DNA from: Streptomyces noursei | GTDB taxonomy: Bacteria; Actinomycetota; Actinomycetes; Streptomycetales; Streptomycetaceae | Assembly: GCF_016917755.1 (NCBI RefSeq) | Contig: NZ_CP070326.1 | Location: 7,874,001-7,938,000, forward strand | Direction: 5' to 3' | DNA length: 64,000 nucleotides | Shown: positions 44,552 to 55,852 of the stretch, piece after piece | Numbering within the stretch: position 1 is the first letter of the stretch | Layout of the letters: every line of letters begins with the position of its first letter | Program-made: the position numbers and the translations under genes | The notes under the pieces: model-generated | Seen by the model: only the letters and a program-made list of their open reading frames with translations | What the model was told of the DNA's origin: nothing | The model's database searches: none

Positions 44552-44875
44552 CTAGGCTTGCCCGGTTTCGAACCGGCTGACCTTTCCGGCGTCGACCGTG
44601 AAGCGCCATGCGGTGCGCATCTCGCCCCAGGTGTCGTTGCGGTAGTTGGCGACCAGGCCGAGTCCGTCGTGCGTCTGCGTCTCGACGTCCATGTGGCCGC
44701 CCGAGGAGAAGATCTCGCGCTCGGTCCAGTCGGCGACGTCGCGGTCCGAGCCGTCGTCGGACATGGTGGCCCCGGGCGTGAGGGCGGCGGTGAAGGCTTC
44801 GCGGTCGCCGGCGTTGAGCGCGCCCACGAAGGCGCGCACGGCCGGCTCGGTCAGCTTGTCGAGGGCGATGGTCAC
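44552..44875 (-). CDS. NTF2-like (SnoaL-type) protein
   Basis: This 107-residue NTF2-fold protein opens with the usual helix LDKLTEPAVRAFVGALNAGD, followed by REAFTAALTPGATMSDDGSD. Its strand-rich end includes GLGLVANYRNDTWGEMRTAW and a tail FTVDAGKVSRFETGQA. The GTG at 44875 has a GGAGAG site, which I prefer to the longer upstream frame. Members include isomerases, cyclases and ligand-binding proteins; no active-site pattern tells which. Confidence 0.75.
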   Translation of the reverse strand: MTIALDKLTEPAVRAFVGALNAGDREAFTAALTPGATMSDDGSDRDVADWTEREIFSSGGHMDVETQTHDGLGLVANYRNDTWGEMRTAWRFTVDAGKVSRFETGQA

Positions 44876-45011
44876 GGTCTCTCCAGAGGTACGGGGACGG
44901 ATCCTTCCTTTGGCAGCACACCGCACGCCATGGTGCACCGCCACCGGTGAGCGCCGAATGACACAGCGCTGCGGCGCTGAGCCAACCCTGGAGGGCTGCA
45001 CCGGCCCCGGC

Positions 45012-47099
45012 CTAGTACACCGGCAGCGCCAGCAGTGACGTGCGGTTGAGGACGAAGAGGCGGTTGCCGCTGGCGGCGATGGAGCGGGACTGGCCGCCGG
45101 TGAGGGCGTAGGTCTGGCGCTGGTTGCCTCCGGAGCGCGGCAGGCCGGTCACCCCGGTGTCCTCGCTTTCCACGATCCAGACGCCGTTGCCCTGGACGAC
45201 CGGTGGTCGCCACGGCGGGGTGACGCCGGCGATCATCACCGGGTCGGCGGCCTGGCTGCCGTCGGAGTGCAGTGACCGCAGCGCGTCGCAGTCCAAGGCA
45301 TAGACCACTCCGCCGGCCACCGTGGGCGGGCCCCAACCGTAGGTGCCCCGCCTGGGCGGTCGTGTCGGGTCCTGGGACCACAACTCGTGGCCGTCGGTGA
45401 TCCGCAGCGCCGTCAGGGTGCGGCCGCCGAGGTAGGCGATTCCGCCGTCGACGGCGGGCCGCAGCGGTCCTTCGGCCTGTCCCTTGCGGACCCAGGCACG
45501 GGAACCGTCCTGCGCGCGGACCGCGGCCATGTCGCCGGTCTCCGTGCACAGCACCAGGTGGCCGGCGCCGAGGGCCGCGACGGGGTGACCGCCGGACAGC
45601 GCCAACGGCGGCTGCTGGGTCCACCGCACCTTTCCGTCGGTCCCCACGCAGCGCAGCCGACCGTCGGAGGTCAGCAGGTAGACGGCGTGGGCGTCCGCTG
45701 CCAGCAGGGCGCCCACCTGGGCGTCCACCGTCCACCGGGGGGATCCGGTGGCTGCCACCCAGGTGCGCAGGGTCCCCTCGCCGTCGGCGGTGGCCACCAG
45801 CCGGTCCCCGATCGAGAGGTAGCCGGCCTCCGCCTTCGCGTCGCCGACCCGCCACCGCTCCCGGCCGTCGATGACCCGGCGCGCCGCGATGCCGCCGCCG
45901 GAGGCCGCGAACACCACCACATCGCGTATCGGCAGCGGAGCCGGTGACCCGGCGTCGGCCACGTTCTCGACGGGGCCCCACAGCGGGGTCGGGGAGCCTT
46001 CCGCGGAGCCGAGCTGCGCCGCCTGCACCTTCGCCGGCGGCGGGATGTCGAAGGGGTCGGACGGGGCGTCACCGCGGCTGAGCCACCAGGCGGTGCCGCC
46101 GCCCCCCGCGGCCAGCAGCGCCCCGCCGCCGGCGGCGAGCAGCAGCCGCCGCCGGGTGAGGCGGGGGTTGCCGCCGGCGGTGCCGTCCCCGGGGGCGGCC
46201 GAGGGGCCGGCCGGACGGGCCGTCAGGCGGCATGCTGCGGCCCCCCGTTGCCGGATCTCGTCGCCCAACCGGCCGGCCTTCCACAGCCGTTCGGGCTGTC
46301 GCGGCGCCGCGGCGGCGTCGGCGACCTGGCTGGGCAGCGGACGCGCCGCCGGGTCCTTGGCGAAGCAGGGCATGACGAGGTACCGCAGGCCCTCGGGAAC
46401 GGCCTCCAGGTCGGGTTCGCCGTGCACGACCTCGTACAGGACGGCCGTGATCTCGGCGCCGGTGTACACCGGCCGGCCGCCCGCGGCGAAGGCGAGGACC
46501 GCGCCGAGGGAGAAGACGTCGGCGGCCGGTCCGACGCGCCGTCCCAGGACCTGTTCCGGCGCGCCGTAGCCGGGGGTGACCGGGATCTGCCCGGTGCGGG
46601 TGAGGGTCAGGCCGTGTTCGGGGCGGGCGATGCCGAAGTCGATCAGGCGCGGGCCGCGCGAGGTGAGGACGACGTTGGGGGGTTTGACGTCCCGGTGGAC
46701 CAGCCCTGTGGCGTGCACGTCCTGGAGCGTGCGGGCCAGTGACCGGGCCAGTTCCCGTACGGTGGCGGCGTCGAGCGGCCCGAAGCGCTCGACGGCGTCG
46801 TCCAGCGTCGGACCGGCCAGGAACTCCGTGGCGATCCACGGCCTGCCGCCCTCCAACTCGGCGGCCAGGACCCGCGCCACGCCCTCGCTGGTCACCGCCT
46901 GCGCGGTCCGCGCCTCCCGGAGGAAGCGATCGGCCAGGTGCCCGTCGTGGGCGAGCTCCGGCAGCAGGACCTTCACCGCGGCAGGGCGTCCGGCGGCGTC
47001 CGCGCCGAAGTACACCTTGCCCATGCCGCCCTCGCCGAGGACGCCGTGCAGGCGGTAGGGGCCCAGGCGCAGCGGGTCTCCCTGGCCGAGGGGTTTCAC
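45012..47099 (-). CDS. Ser/Thr kinase with PQQ-like propeller
   Basis: This is a Hanks-type kinase of 695 residues. Kinase motifs are all present: Gly loop VLGEGGMGKVYFG, Lys in PAAVKVLLPE, catalytic loop LVHRDVKPPNVVL, DFG in RLIDFGIARPE, and APE in GYGAPEQVLG. A single membrane helix (LLLAAGGGALLAAGGGGTAW) lies near residue 320, followed by an extracytoplasmic PQQ/WD-like beta-propeller with repeated W-T/G units (RWRVGDAKAEAGYLSIGDRL, then VRWTQQPPLALSGGHPVAAL). The propeller probably senses cell-wall or extracellular ligands. It is the third gene of a three-gene kinase operon. Confidence 0.92.
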   Translation of the reverse strand: MKPLGQGDPLRLGPYRLHGVLGEGGMGKVYFGADAAGRPAAVKVLLPELAHDGHLADRFLREARTAQAVTSEGVARVLAAELEGGRPWIATEFLAGPTLDDAVERFGPLDAATVRELARSLARTLQDVHATGLVHRDVKPPNVVLTSRGPRLIDFGIARPEHGLTLTRTGQIPVTPGYGAPEQVLGRRVGPAADVFSLGAVLAFAAGGRPVYTGAEITAVLYEVVHGEPDLEAVPEGLRYLVMPCFAKDPAARPLPSQVADAAAAPRQPERLWKAGRLGDEIRQRGAAACRLTARPAGPSAAPGDGTAGGNPRLTRRRLLLAAGGGALLAAGGGGTAWWLSRGDAPSDPFDIPPPAKVQAAQLGSAEGSPTPLWGPVENVADAGSPAPLPIRDVVVFAASGGGIAARRVIDGRERWRVGDAKAEAGYLSIGDRLVATADGEGTLRTWVAATGSPRWTVDAQVGALLAADAHAVYLLTSDGRLRCVGTDGKVRWTQQPPLALSGGHPVAALGAGHLVLCTETGDMAAVRAQDGSRAWVRKGQAEGPLRPAVDGGIAYLGGRTLTALRITDGHELWSQDPTRPPRRGTYGWGPPTVAGGVVYALDCDALRSLHSDGSQAADPVMIAGVTPPWRPPVVQGNGVWIVESEDTGVTGLPRSGGNQRQTYALTGGQSRSIAASGNRLFVLNRTSLLALPVY

Positions 47100-47135
47100 A
47101 GGTGGTCGTCTCCTGGATCGAGAAGGGGGCGGTGG

Positions 47136-49316
<2,181 letters not shown>

Positions 49317-49320
49317 GGCC

Positions 49321-50193
49321 TCACCGCTCGTGGGTGGGAAGTGCGGCGGCGAGGACCTCCGCCGACTGACGGGACAGTGCCTCGACGACCCGGCCGGGCA
49401 GCGACAGCGGCTCGGTGGCGCCGGCCAGTCCGCCGTACGCCGCGCCCGGCAGCAACTCCGCCAGCACCTTTGCCGGTTCGGGTCGGCCCTGTGGGTCGCG
49501 CGAGCGGCACGCGGTGACGATGTCCCGCAGGCCGGCGGGGATCTCCTGCCGCTCGGGCACGGTGTGCCCGGTCGCCGCGTACGCCAGCACCGCGCCCAGG
49601 GCGTAGACGTCCGCGGCCCGGTCCACCGGGCCGCCCGCAGCCAGCTCGGGAGCCAGGCAGCCGGTGTCCGGCCCGGTCGGGTGGGCGGACGAGGTCTCGG
49701 TCATCGGGTTCGCGCGGGTCGCTCCGAAGCATGCCAGGAGCGGGCCGCGGGCGGTCAGCAGCACGCCCGCCGGGCACACGCCGCCGTGCACGATGCCCAG
49801 GACGTGGGCCGAGGCCAGGGCTTCGGCCAGGGTGCCGCCGAGCGTGCGGACGAGCGGTTCCGGCAGCGGGCCGCCGTGCGCGGCGAGGACGGCCGGCAGC
49901 GGCAGGGCGGGCCGGTAGGGCGCGGCGTGCCAGGGGAATCCCGCCGTCCCACCGAGCTGGGCGACCGGCCAGAACCCGGGCTGGGTCAACCGGGCGGCCT
50001 GCTGGGCCTCGGCCGCCCACCGCGCCGGGTCGCCGCCGGGCGGCGGCAGGCACGCCACCACGGTGTGCCCGCCGTCGGCGCTGCGGGCCAGATAGCGACG
50101 TTCGGGAACGCCCCGACTGCCGTCGGCGTCGAGACGGGCCAACGTCACGAAATCCCCGATCCGCGCAGGATCGTCCTGCCGCAGCCTGTCCAC
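49321..50193 (-). CDS. Kinase-fold protein without catalytic residues (pseudokinase)
   Basis: This 290-residue protein aligns over its length with the kinase domain of the two genes downstream, but the key positions are changed. The ATP-binding Lys position of TVAVK reads TVVAC. HRDLKPSN reads HGGVCPAG, which loses the catalytic Asp and the Asn. DFG reads CFG in LLACFGATRAN. The rest of the fold, including DVYALGAVLAYAATGHTVPE, remains. There is no membrane helix. It is the first gene of the kinase operon. I infer a regulatory or scaffold role for the following kinases. Confidence 0.88.
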   Translation of the reverse strand: MDRLRQDDPARIGDFVTLARLDADGSRGVPERRYLARSADGGHTVVACLPPPGGDPARWAAEAQQAARLTQPGFWPVAQLGGTAGFPWHAAPYRPALPLPAVLAAHGGPLPEPLVRTLGGTLAEALASAHVLGIVHGGVCPAGVLLTARGPLLACFGATRANPMTETSSAHPTGPDTGCLAPELAAGGPVDRAADVYALGAVLAYAATGHTVPERQEIPAGLRDIVTACRSRDPQGRPEPAKVLAELLPGAAYGGLAGATEPLSLPGRVVEALSRQSAEVLAAALPTHER

Positions 50194-50373
50194 TCGGCTT
50201 CTCCCCCATCAGGCTCGTTTCGGCCATGAGCCTATATACGGCGCGGACCCGCCTGGGCATCGGGGCCGCAATTCGGCCGGCGTTCACAGGACCAACCCCC
50301 GCCCGCAGGAGTCGTTCGACAGGCACCGGAAATCGCTTGTCGCCCTGTCACCACGCCCTGGAGGACGGACATC

Positions 50374-50616
50374 GTGCCCGAAGTACGCGCTCCCCGCCGG
50401 TGCCGTCGCCTCGCCTTCCTCTCCGCCGTCGCCGGCCCCACGCTGGTCGTCGGCACGGTGCTGGCGCCTCCGGCCCACGCCGCCCCGGCGGACGACATCC
50501 GCATCAACGAGGTGGTGACCACCGGCAGTGCCGATGTCGATGTCGATACCGACGCCGATCTGCTGTCGGTCAGTGGAACTGCCCGACCTCGTAGTCGCCG
50601 GCCGGCTGCTGGTTGA
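50374..50616 (+). pseudogene. Truncated secreted protein (lamin-tail-type start)
   Basis: The GTG at 50374 behind GAGGACGG opens a signal peptide (RRLAFLSAVAGPTLVVGTVL, cut near APPAHAAPA) and the beginning of a mature protein, DDIRINEVVTTGSADVDV. DIRINEV is the usual start of a lamin-tail domain of secreted Streptomyces proteins. After about 65 residues the frame runs into the 3' end of the opposite AhpD-like gene and stops. The rest of the gene is gone. Confidence 0.65.
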
Positions 50617-51043
50617 TGATGTTCAGCCGGTTCACCGCGTTCATGAAGGACACCAGGATCACCAGGGCGGCGAGCTGCTCCTCGTCGTAGTGCTTGGCGG
50701 CCAGCTCCCACACCTCGTCGCTGACCCCCTCGCCGGCATCCGCTACCCGGGTCCCTTCCTCCGCCAGTGCCAGCGCGGCCCGCTCGGCATCGGTGAAGAC
50801 CGTGGCCTCCCGCCACGCCACCACCAGATTCAGCCGCACCGAGGACTCACCGGCGGCCGCGGCGTCCTTGGTGTGCATGTCGATACAGAAGGCACAGCCG
50901 TTGATCTGGCTGACGCGCAGCGCCACCAGCTCCTGCGTCGAGGCAGGCAGCGGCGAGTCCTTCACCGCCTTGCCCGCCGCCATGAAGTGCTTGAACGCCT
51001 TTCCGGCGGTCGGGTCGGCGATGAGGTTCAGTCGTGCGTTCAT
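50570..51043 (-). CDS. AhpD/carboxymuconolactone decarboxylase-like protein
   Basis: This CMD-family protein has 157 residues. The redox motif is C-x-x-C in QINGCAFCIDMHTKDA, with the downstream His and the upstream Glu in STQELVALRVSQ, the set used by AhpD-type alkylhydroperoxidases. The helix AVNRLNIINQQPAGDY ends the protein. It probably works in peroxide or electrophile detoxification. It overlaps the truncated secreted gene at its 3' end. Confidence 0.87.
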   Translation of the reverse strand: MNARLNLIADPTAGKAFKHFMAAGKAVKDSPLPASTQELVALRVSQINGCAFCIDMHTKDAAAAGESSVRLNLVVAWREATVFTDAERAALALAEEGTRVADAGEGVSDEVWELAAKHYDEEQLAALVILVSFMNAVNRLNIINQQPAGDYEVGQFH

Positions 51044-51137
51044 GGTTGCTCCTCGTGGTCGTCAATGGCTACACCCTGGAGACGAGATGGCCCGACGCCC
51101 TGTGACATGGACGGCCGGAGGAGCCCCGTCGCCCGCC

Positions 51138-51434
51138 TCAGTCACCGGGTGCGGCCACCAGTTTCCGTATCGTCATCGGCTCGGCGAGGACCCGATCCAG
51201 GACCTGGCGGACGTGGTGGAAGTGGGCGGTGGTGAAGTGCGCGTCGAGGGCCTGTGCATCGGCCCACTCCTCGACGACCACCATGCGGGCCGGTTCGTTG
51301 GGGTCGGCGTAGGGGTGATAGGCCAGGCAGCCGGGCTCCTCCACCGACGGTTCGATCATGGCTTCCAGTGCGGTGCGGAGCCGGTCCTCGTATCCAGGGG
51401 CGGCCAGGCATTCGGCGATGACGGTCAGGGACAT
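51138..51434 (-). CDS. Antibiotic biosynthesis monooxygenase (ABM) domain protein
   Basis: This single ABM domain has 98 residues. TVIAECLAAPGYEDRLRTAL is followed by VEEPGCLAYHPYADPNEPAR, then VVVEEWADAQALDAHFTTAH. The W-x-D/A-A-x-D-x-H pattern is characteristic. ABM proteins are cofactor-free quinol-type monooxygenases or heme-degrading enzymes, usually dimers. It lies next to the AhpD-like gene in the same direction, and the XRE-type regulator is divergent. Confidence 0.85.
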   Translation of the reverse strand: MSLTVIAECLAAPGYEDRLRTALEAMIEPSVEEPGCLAYHPYADPNEPARMVVVEEWADAQALDAHFTTAHFHHVRQVLDRVLAEPMTIRKLVAAPGD

Positions 51435-51722
51435 GGTGTCGTGGATCCTCCTGTGTGCGGGAACGTTGACTGTCAGGGCCGGTCCGGGCCCATGTCGGCG
51501 CCCGTCCCGATGAAGGCCGCGGCGGACTCCGCCCGGTCGGCCGGCATCGGCCGGACCGAGCCGGCACCGGTCCGGCCGTCCCGTGACGGACCGAGGATCT
51601 CCGGCGGCGCACACCAACTGTCGCCGCCCGCCGGCGGATTCCCCAGTGGCAGCCGGTGCCTGGGCACGGCATGACCAGGCTGAGCACGCGACACCGAGCA
51701 CCGAAGAGGCGATACTTTCGGC

Positions 51723-52604
51723 ATGGCATTGGAACGACGTGCAGAACTGGGTGAGTTCCTCCGCTCCCGCCGGGCCCGGCTGCGGCCGGAGGAGCTGGGG
51801 TTGCCGGCATACGGGGGACGCCGCAGGGTTCCGGGCCTGCGACGGGAAGAGCTGGCGCAGTTGGCCGGAGTGAGCGTCGACCACTACGTACGGCTGGAGC
51901 AGGGGCGTACTCTGCACTTCTCGGAAGCGGTGCTGGACGCCGTCGCCCGGGCCCTGCGCCTGGACGCGGTGGAGCGCGCGCACCTCTACCGCCTGGCCCG
52001 CCCCTGGCCGGAGACGGGAGCCTTCGACAGCGCAGGCGAGCAGGACCAACGTCAGCGGGTGCGGCCGGGGTTGCGTCGGCTGTTGGACTCCACGCCAGAC
52101 GTCCCGGCGTACATCGTCGGCCGGAACACCGACGTCCTGGCCTGGAACCGGCTCGCCGCGGCGCTGATCACCGACTTCGGAGCGCTGCCGCCCCGGCAGC
52201 GCAATCTGGCCCGGCTGGTGTTCCTGGACGAGGGCATGCGCAACCTCTACGCCGACTGGCACGGCAAGGCCGGGGATGTGGCTGCTTACCTCCGCCTGGA
52301 CGCCGGACGCCACCCGGACGACCCGCACACCGCCGAGCTGCTGGACGAACTCGCCGCGGGCAGCCCGGAGTTCCGTGTGGCATGGGCGGAGCACCGGCTC
52401 AAGGACAAGACGCACGGCCGGTACGTCTACCGTCATCCCGTCGTGGGCGAGCTGGACCTGGGTTTCGAGACGCTGCGGCTGCCCGACGATCCGGACCAGG
52501 CCCTCATCGCCCACACCGTCGACGAGGGGACCCCGTCGGAGACGGCACTGCGGCTGCTGGCCAACTGGGCGCGCGAAATCCTGCCGGTGGGCGCCGAACG
52601 CTGA
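51723..52604 (+). CDS. XRE-type regulator with MmyB-like ligand domain
   Basis: This 293-residue regulator has an N-terminal HTH (GEFLRSRRARLRPEELGL, then VPGLRREELAQLAGVSVDHY). From about residue 110 it carries the MmyB-like PAS-type ligand domain (VPAYIVGRNTDVLAWNRLAA, then LARLVFLDEGMRNLYADWHG, and a later LAAGSPEFRVAWAEH). This class often controls a neighbouring oxidoreductase. Here the divergent ABM/AhpD-like pair, 288 bp away, is the likely target. Confidence 0.9.
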   Translation: MALERRAELGEFLRSRRARLRPEELGLPAYGGRRRVPGLRREELAQLAGVSVDHYVRLEQGRTLHFSEAVLDAVARALRLDAVERAHLYRLARPWPETGAFDSAGEQDQRQRVRPGLRRLLDSTPDVPAYIVGRNTDVLAWNRLAAALITDFGALPPRQRNLARLVFLDEGMRNLYADWHGKAGDVAAYLRLDAGRHPDDPHTAELLDELAAGSPEFRVAWAEHRLKDKTHGRYVYRHPVVGELDLGFETLRLPDDPDQALIAHTVDEGTPSETALRLLANWAREILPVGAER

Positions 52605-53001
52605 GGCCGGCCGCTCATCCTCAACCTCCTCGTATGCGCCCTCGGCCACGACCGCCCGGAGTTCACCCGGCGCGCCCATTCCGGTAGTCGCCGCAAACAC
52701 CGCTAATGATCATTTCGTCCGCTCGGTGGCGCTGGGGGATATGCGAGAGCGAAGGAATTCGCGAAATTGCCGCACCTGACTACCGCACGCCCCTGGCGAC
52801 TTCCCGGACCTGGGCCCAGACATGAGCATGAGCATGCACGTGGGCACGGACGTCGACATGGGCATGGGCATAGGCGCAGGCGTAGGCGCAGTCCCATTAC
52901 TCTCCGGGAGAATTGCGGTTCCGGGTAAGGAATCCCGGCCGTAATGCGCAACCTTGCGACTTCTCTCAGCCGCTGTGGGGATTACGGGTACAGTTCACGT
53001 T
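52605..53001. other. Gap with a hexamer-like repeat
   Basis: There is no recognised gene between the XRE-type regulator and the membrane glycosyltransferase. The middle holds the six-base repeat at 52821-52893 (separate entry). The last part (about 52900-53001) is the likely promoter of the glycosyltransferase gene. Confidence 0.4.
52821..52893 (+). repeat. Degenerate hexanucleotide repeat
   Basis: Units such as CATGAG, CATGAG, CATGCA and CGTGGG (from 52821) and ATGGGC, ATGGGC, ATAGGC, GCAGGC, GTAGGC, GCAGTC (from 52858) follow in six-base steps. Read in one frame they give alternating Met-Ser and Met/Val/Ile/Ala-Gly pairs within a 40-codon ORF from an ATG at 52822 to a TAA. I see no ribosome site, so coding is doubtful. 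Confidence 0.5.
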
Positions 53002-54594
53002 ATGTCTGTCCCTTCCGCCTCCCTGGCCCCCGCCACCACCGGACGAATAGCCGACCCGGCGCCCGTCGGTGCGCACAGGTGGCCGGCCTGGCTGGTTCCG
53101 GGCTTGCCGGCCTCGCTGGCCCTCGCGCTGGGCCTGTGGGGGCTGCACCGGCAGGGGGCGATATGGCGGGACGAGGCCGCGACATGGGAGGTTGCCCAGC
53201 GGTCCGCATCCGAGATCTGGCACATGATCGGGAACATGGACGTCGTCCATACCCTCTACTACCTGCTGGTGCACGCCCTCTTCGAGGTCTTCGGAGCGAA
53301 CCTGACGGCCTTGCGACTGCCGTCGGTGTTGGGTGGCGTGCTCGCCGCGGCGGTCGTCGCGGCGACGGGACGCAGGCTCGCCGGCTCCCTGGGGGGCGTC
53401 GCGGCCGGTCTGGCACTGGCCCTGCTGCCGGTGATGCAGCGCTACACGCAGGAAGGGCGCTCCTTCGCGCTGGTGGCCGCGGGGGTGGCGGTCGGGACAT
53501 GGCTGCTGACCGGCGTGCTGGGCATGGCCGGGCCGACTGGTACCTCCGCCCGGCGCGACGAGCACCGGAACCGGACCGCGGGGCTCTGGCGCTGGTGCGC
53601 CTACGCGACGGTCATGCTCGCCACTGCGCTGCTCAACTGGCTCTCGCTCTTCGCCCTGGCAGCCCACGGCATCACCGTCCTGCTCACCAGGCGCGAGGGC
53701 CAACGCCCCTTGTTGACACGGTGGTTGGTGACTGCGGTGATCGTGGTGGCCGGGACGCTGCCGCTCATCGTCGCCAGCAGCCGTCAGACACGGTTGGTGG
53801 CCTGGATCCAGCCTCCCTCGGCCGCCAGTCTGCTGGGGGTGACGGCCATGTTGACCGTCGCTCTGGCGTGCACCCGGGTGCCGCCGGCACCGGACCGGCA
53901 ACGCACCCGTCTGTCGCCGGCCTCGGTGGGACTGCCGCTGCTCGCCGTCCCGCACCTCGGCCTGCTCCTGGCCTCCTGGCTCGTCAAGCCGCTCTACGTC
54001 GACCGCTATGTGCTCTACGCTTCCCTCGGGTTGTCGCTCCTCGTCGGTCCCGCCCTTGCCTGGTCCGCGCGGACGGTCGCCGCGCGCATCCGGCCCCGCC
54101 ACCACCGCGGACGGTCCCGCGCCGAAGCCCTGCTCGGCGCAGTGGTGGCAGTCGCCTTCCTCGCGCTGCTCCCCCTGGAGTTGATCCTGCGCACCCCCCT
54201 GAGCCGGACCGACGACGTACGGGCGGCGACGCGCGAGGTCGCCGCGCTGGCCCGCCCGGGCGACGGCATCGTCTTCCTTCCCGCCCAGCGGCGCGACATG
54301 GCGCTCGTCGATCCCCCGCCGTTCGGCGGCCTCGCCGACCTCGCGCTGGCCAAGTCCCCCACCGCCTCGGGGACCCTCTACGGTGTCGAGGTCGATCCCG
54401 CGGAGATCCAGGCCGCCATGCTGACCCGCAATCGCCTCGTCGTCGTCAGCGACAGCGGCTCCTCCCCCCAGGCCGAAACACCCCAGGACCTGGCCAAACT
54501 CTCCACCCTCGCCCATCACTTCACGCTCACGTCGTCCGACGACGCCGGCGGGCGCCGGGTGGCTACGTACGAACGGAACGAGCGGCCCCGGTGA
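53002..54594 (+). CDS. GT39-like membrane glycosyltransferase
   Basis: This large membrane protein has 530 residues and about ten to twelve helices. The first extracytoplasmic loop after helix 1 has GAIWRDEAATWEVAQRSASE, with the D-E pair that is the catalytic signature of dolichol/polyprenol-phosphate mannosyltransferases (GT39/PMT-like). Helices include LGGVLAAAVVAATGRRLAGS and GVAAGLALALLPVMQRYTQE. The C-terminal soluble region (about 410-530) has LARPGDGIVFLPAQRRDMAL. It probably transfers a sugar from a lipid-linked donor on the outer face of the membrane. I use the ATG at 53002. Confidence 0.8.
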   Translation: MSVPSASLAPATTGRIADPAPVGAHRWPAWLVPGLPASLALALGLWGLHRQGAIWRDEAATWEVAQRSASEIWHMIGNMDVVHTLYYLLVHALFEVFGANLTALRLPSVLGGVLAAAVVAATGRRLAGSLGGVAAGLALALLPVMQRYTQEGRSFALVAAGVAVGTWLLTGVLGMAGPTGTSARRDEHRNRTAGLWRWCAYATVMLATALLNWLSLFALAAHGITVLLTRREGQRPLLTRWLVTAVIVVAGTLPLIVASSRQTRLVAWIQPPSAASLLGVTAMLTVALACTRVPPAPDRQRTRLSPASVGLPLLAVPHLGLLLASWLVKPLYVDRYVLYASLGLSLLVGPALAWSARTVAARIRPRHHRGRSRAEALLGAVVAVAFLALLPLELILRTPLSRTDDVRAATREVAALARPGDGIVFLPAQRRDMALVDPPPFGGLADLALAKSPTASGTLYGVEVDPAEIQAAMLTRNRLVVVSDSGSSPQAETPQDLAKLSTLAHHFTLTSSDDAGGRRVATYERNERPR

Positions 54595-54625
54595 CCCGCA
54601 CGTCCGCGGGGCCGCGTCGCTCCGC

Positions 54626-55360
54626 TCAGTTGCCGTAGCCGTTCTGCTCGGCGAACCTCCCCGCCAGGGCCGTGAGCAGCTCGGGCGCGTCGTCGCGCGG
54701 CAGCACGGCCTCGATCAGTACCAGCCGGTCCGGGGGGGTCGGTGGCCAGGCGGAACGCGTCCGTCAGTTCCGCGGGGGTCCTCACGCGCCGGGTGACGCA
54801 GCGGTCGCCGGCGCCGAACGCGGCCGGTAGCGCGGTGTAGTCCCAGGCGGCGATGTCGTTGTACGGCGCGGTGGCACCGTTGATGGCGCGCTCGACGGTG
54901 TAGCCGTCGTTGTCCGCGAACTCCAGCCCGGCGCGCCCTCGTCCACCAGGCCCTTCCCGGTGGAGTACACGGCGGCGCGCACCGGGGCGGCGGCGAGCAG
55001 TTCGGCGAGTTGGGCGCGCAGTCCGTGCCGGTCCGCCTCGTGGCCCGCGAGCACCGTCACGGTCCGGGCCCCGGCCAGCATGCGGGCGGCGGCGTCGCGG
55101 AACGCGCCCAACAGTGCGGGATCGGTCGGGGCGTCGGCGGCGGCCAGTGGCGCGGCGGGTTCGGGGACGCGGGCCAGTACGATGTCGGTGGGGAGGTTGA
55201 GGTGGACCGGCTTGCGGTGTCGGCGCAGGGCGTTGAGCACCCGGTCGATCTCGGCCGGTGCGTTCTGGGCGGTCAGGGTGGCCCGGGCCACGGTGACTTC
55301 CGCGAACCTCCGGCCGAAGTGGTCGTACTCGCCGTCCATGAGGGTGTGGTGCACGGGCGT
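54626..55360 (-). pseudogene. Truncated pyruvate-decarboxylase-type TPP enzyme
   Basis: On the minus strand, pieces of a ThDP-dependent decarboxylase appear in three frames. These are VHHTLMDGEYDHFGRRFAEV with RRHRKPVHLNLPTDIV; AAVYSTGKGLVDEG; then NDGYTVERAINGATAPYNDI with AAWDYTALPAAFGAG; and finally VLIEAVLPRDDAPELLTALA ending in EQNGYGN (stop 54626-54628). The N-terminal PYR domain start and the middle to early C-terminal section with the GDG cofactor motif are gone. The 5' end stops at the scar at about 55355-55415, next to a truncated MarR gene. Confidence 0.75.
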
Positions 55361-55410
55361 GCCGGCCGTAGCCGTCGGCCGCGTATCCGGCGTCGAGTTC
55401 GTTGCAGGTG

Positions 55411-55790
55411 TCACGTTCCTCGCCTACTCCCCCGGCATGAGCGTCGGCGAGCTCTGCGACACCCTCGACCTCACCAAGCAGGCCATCAACGCCCCGCTGC
55501 GCCGACTGATCGACGAGGACCTGGTCCACGTCGCCCCCGGCGCCAAGGACCGCCGCCGCAAGGAACTCCACCTCACCGACCGCGGCGCCGCCCTCGAACG
55601 CACCCTGCACGCCCGGCAGCGCGCCCTCTTCCACACCGCGCTGCAGCAGGCCGGCCCGACCGCCACCGAGGGTTGGCGCGCCGTCCTCGCCCCGCTCGCC
55701 GGGGCGGACTGGTCGGCCTTCACCGCGGCCGTCGCGGACCGCGAACGAACAACCGGGGACGACGAAGAGCACCACGCCCGGTCGACCTGA
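55411..55790 (+). pseudogene. Truncated MarR-family regulator
   Basis: The frame reads TFLAYSPGMSVGELCDTLDL, then TKQAINAPLRRLIDEDLVHV, APGAKDRRRKELHLTDRGAA and a helical C-terminus to 55790. That is the DNA-binding wing-helix and dimerisation part of a MarR protein. The first helices are missing, and no start codon with a ribosome site fits. It begins exactly where the divergent decarboxylase breaks off, so one deletion probably removed the 5' ends of both. Confidence 0.75.
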
Positions 55791-55852
55791 GCCCTGCCGA
55801 TACCTCCCACGACCGCACCGTTCCCTCACGGCGCGGCCCAGGCCCCTGGGGC

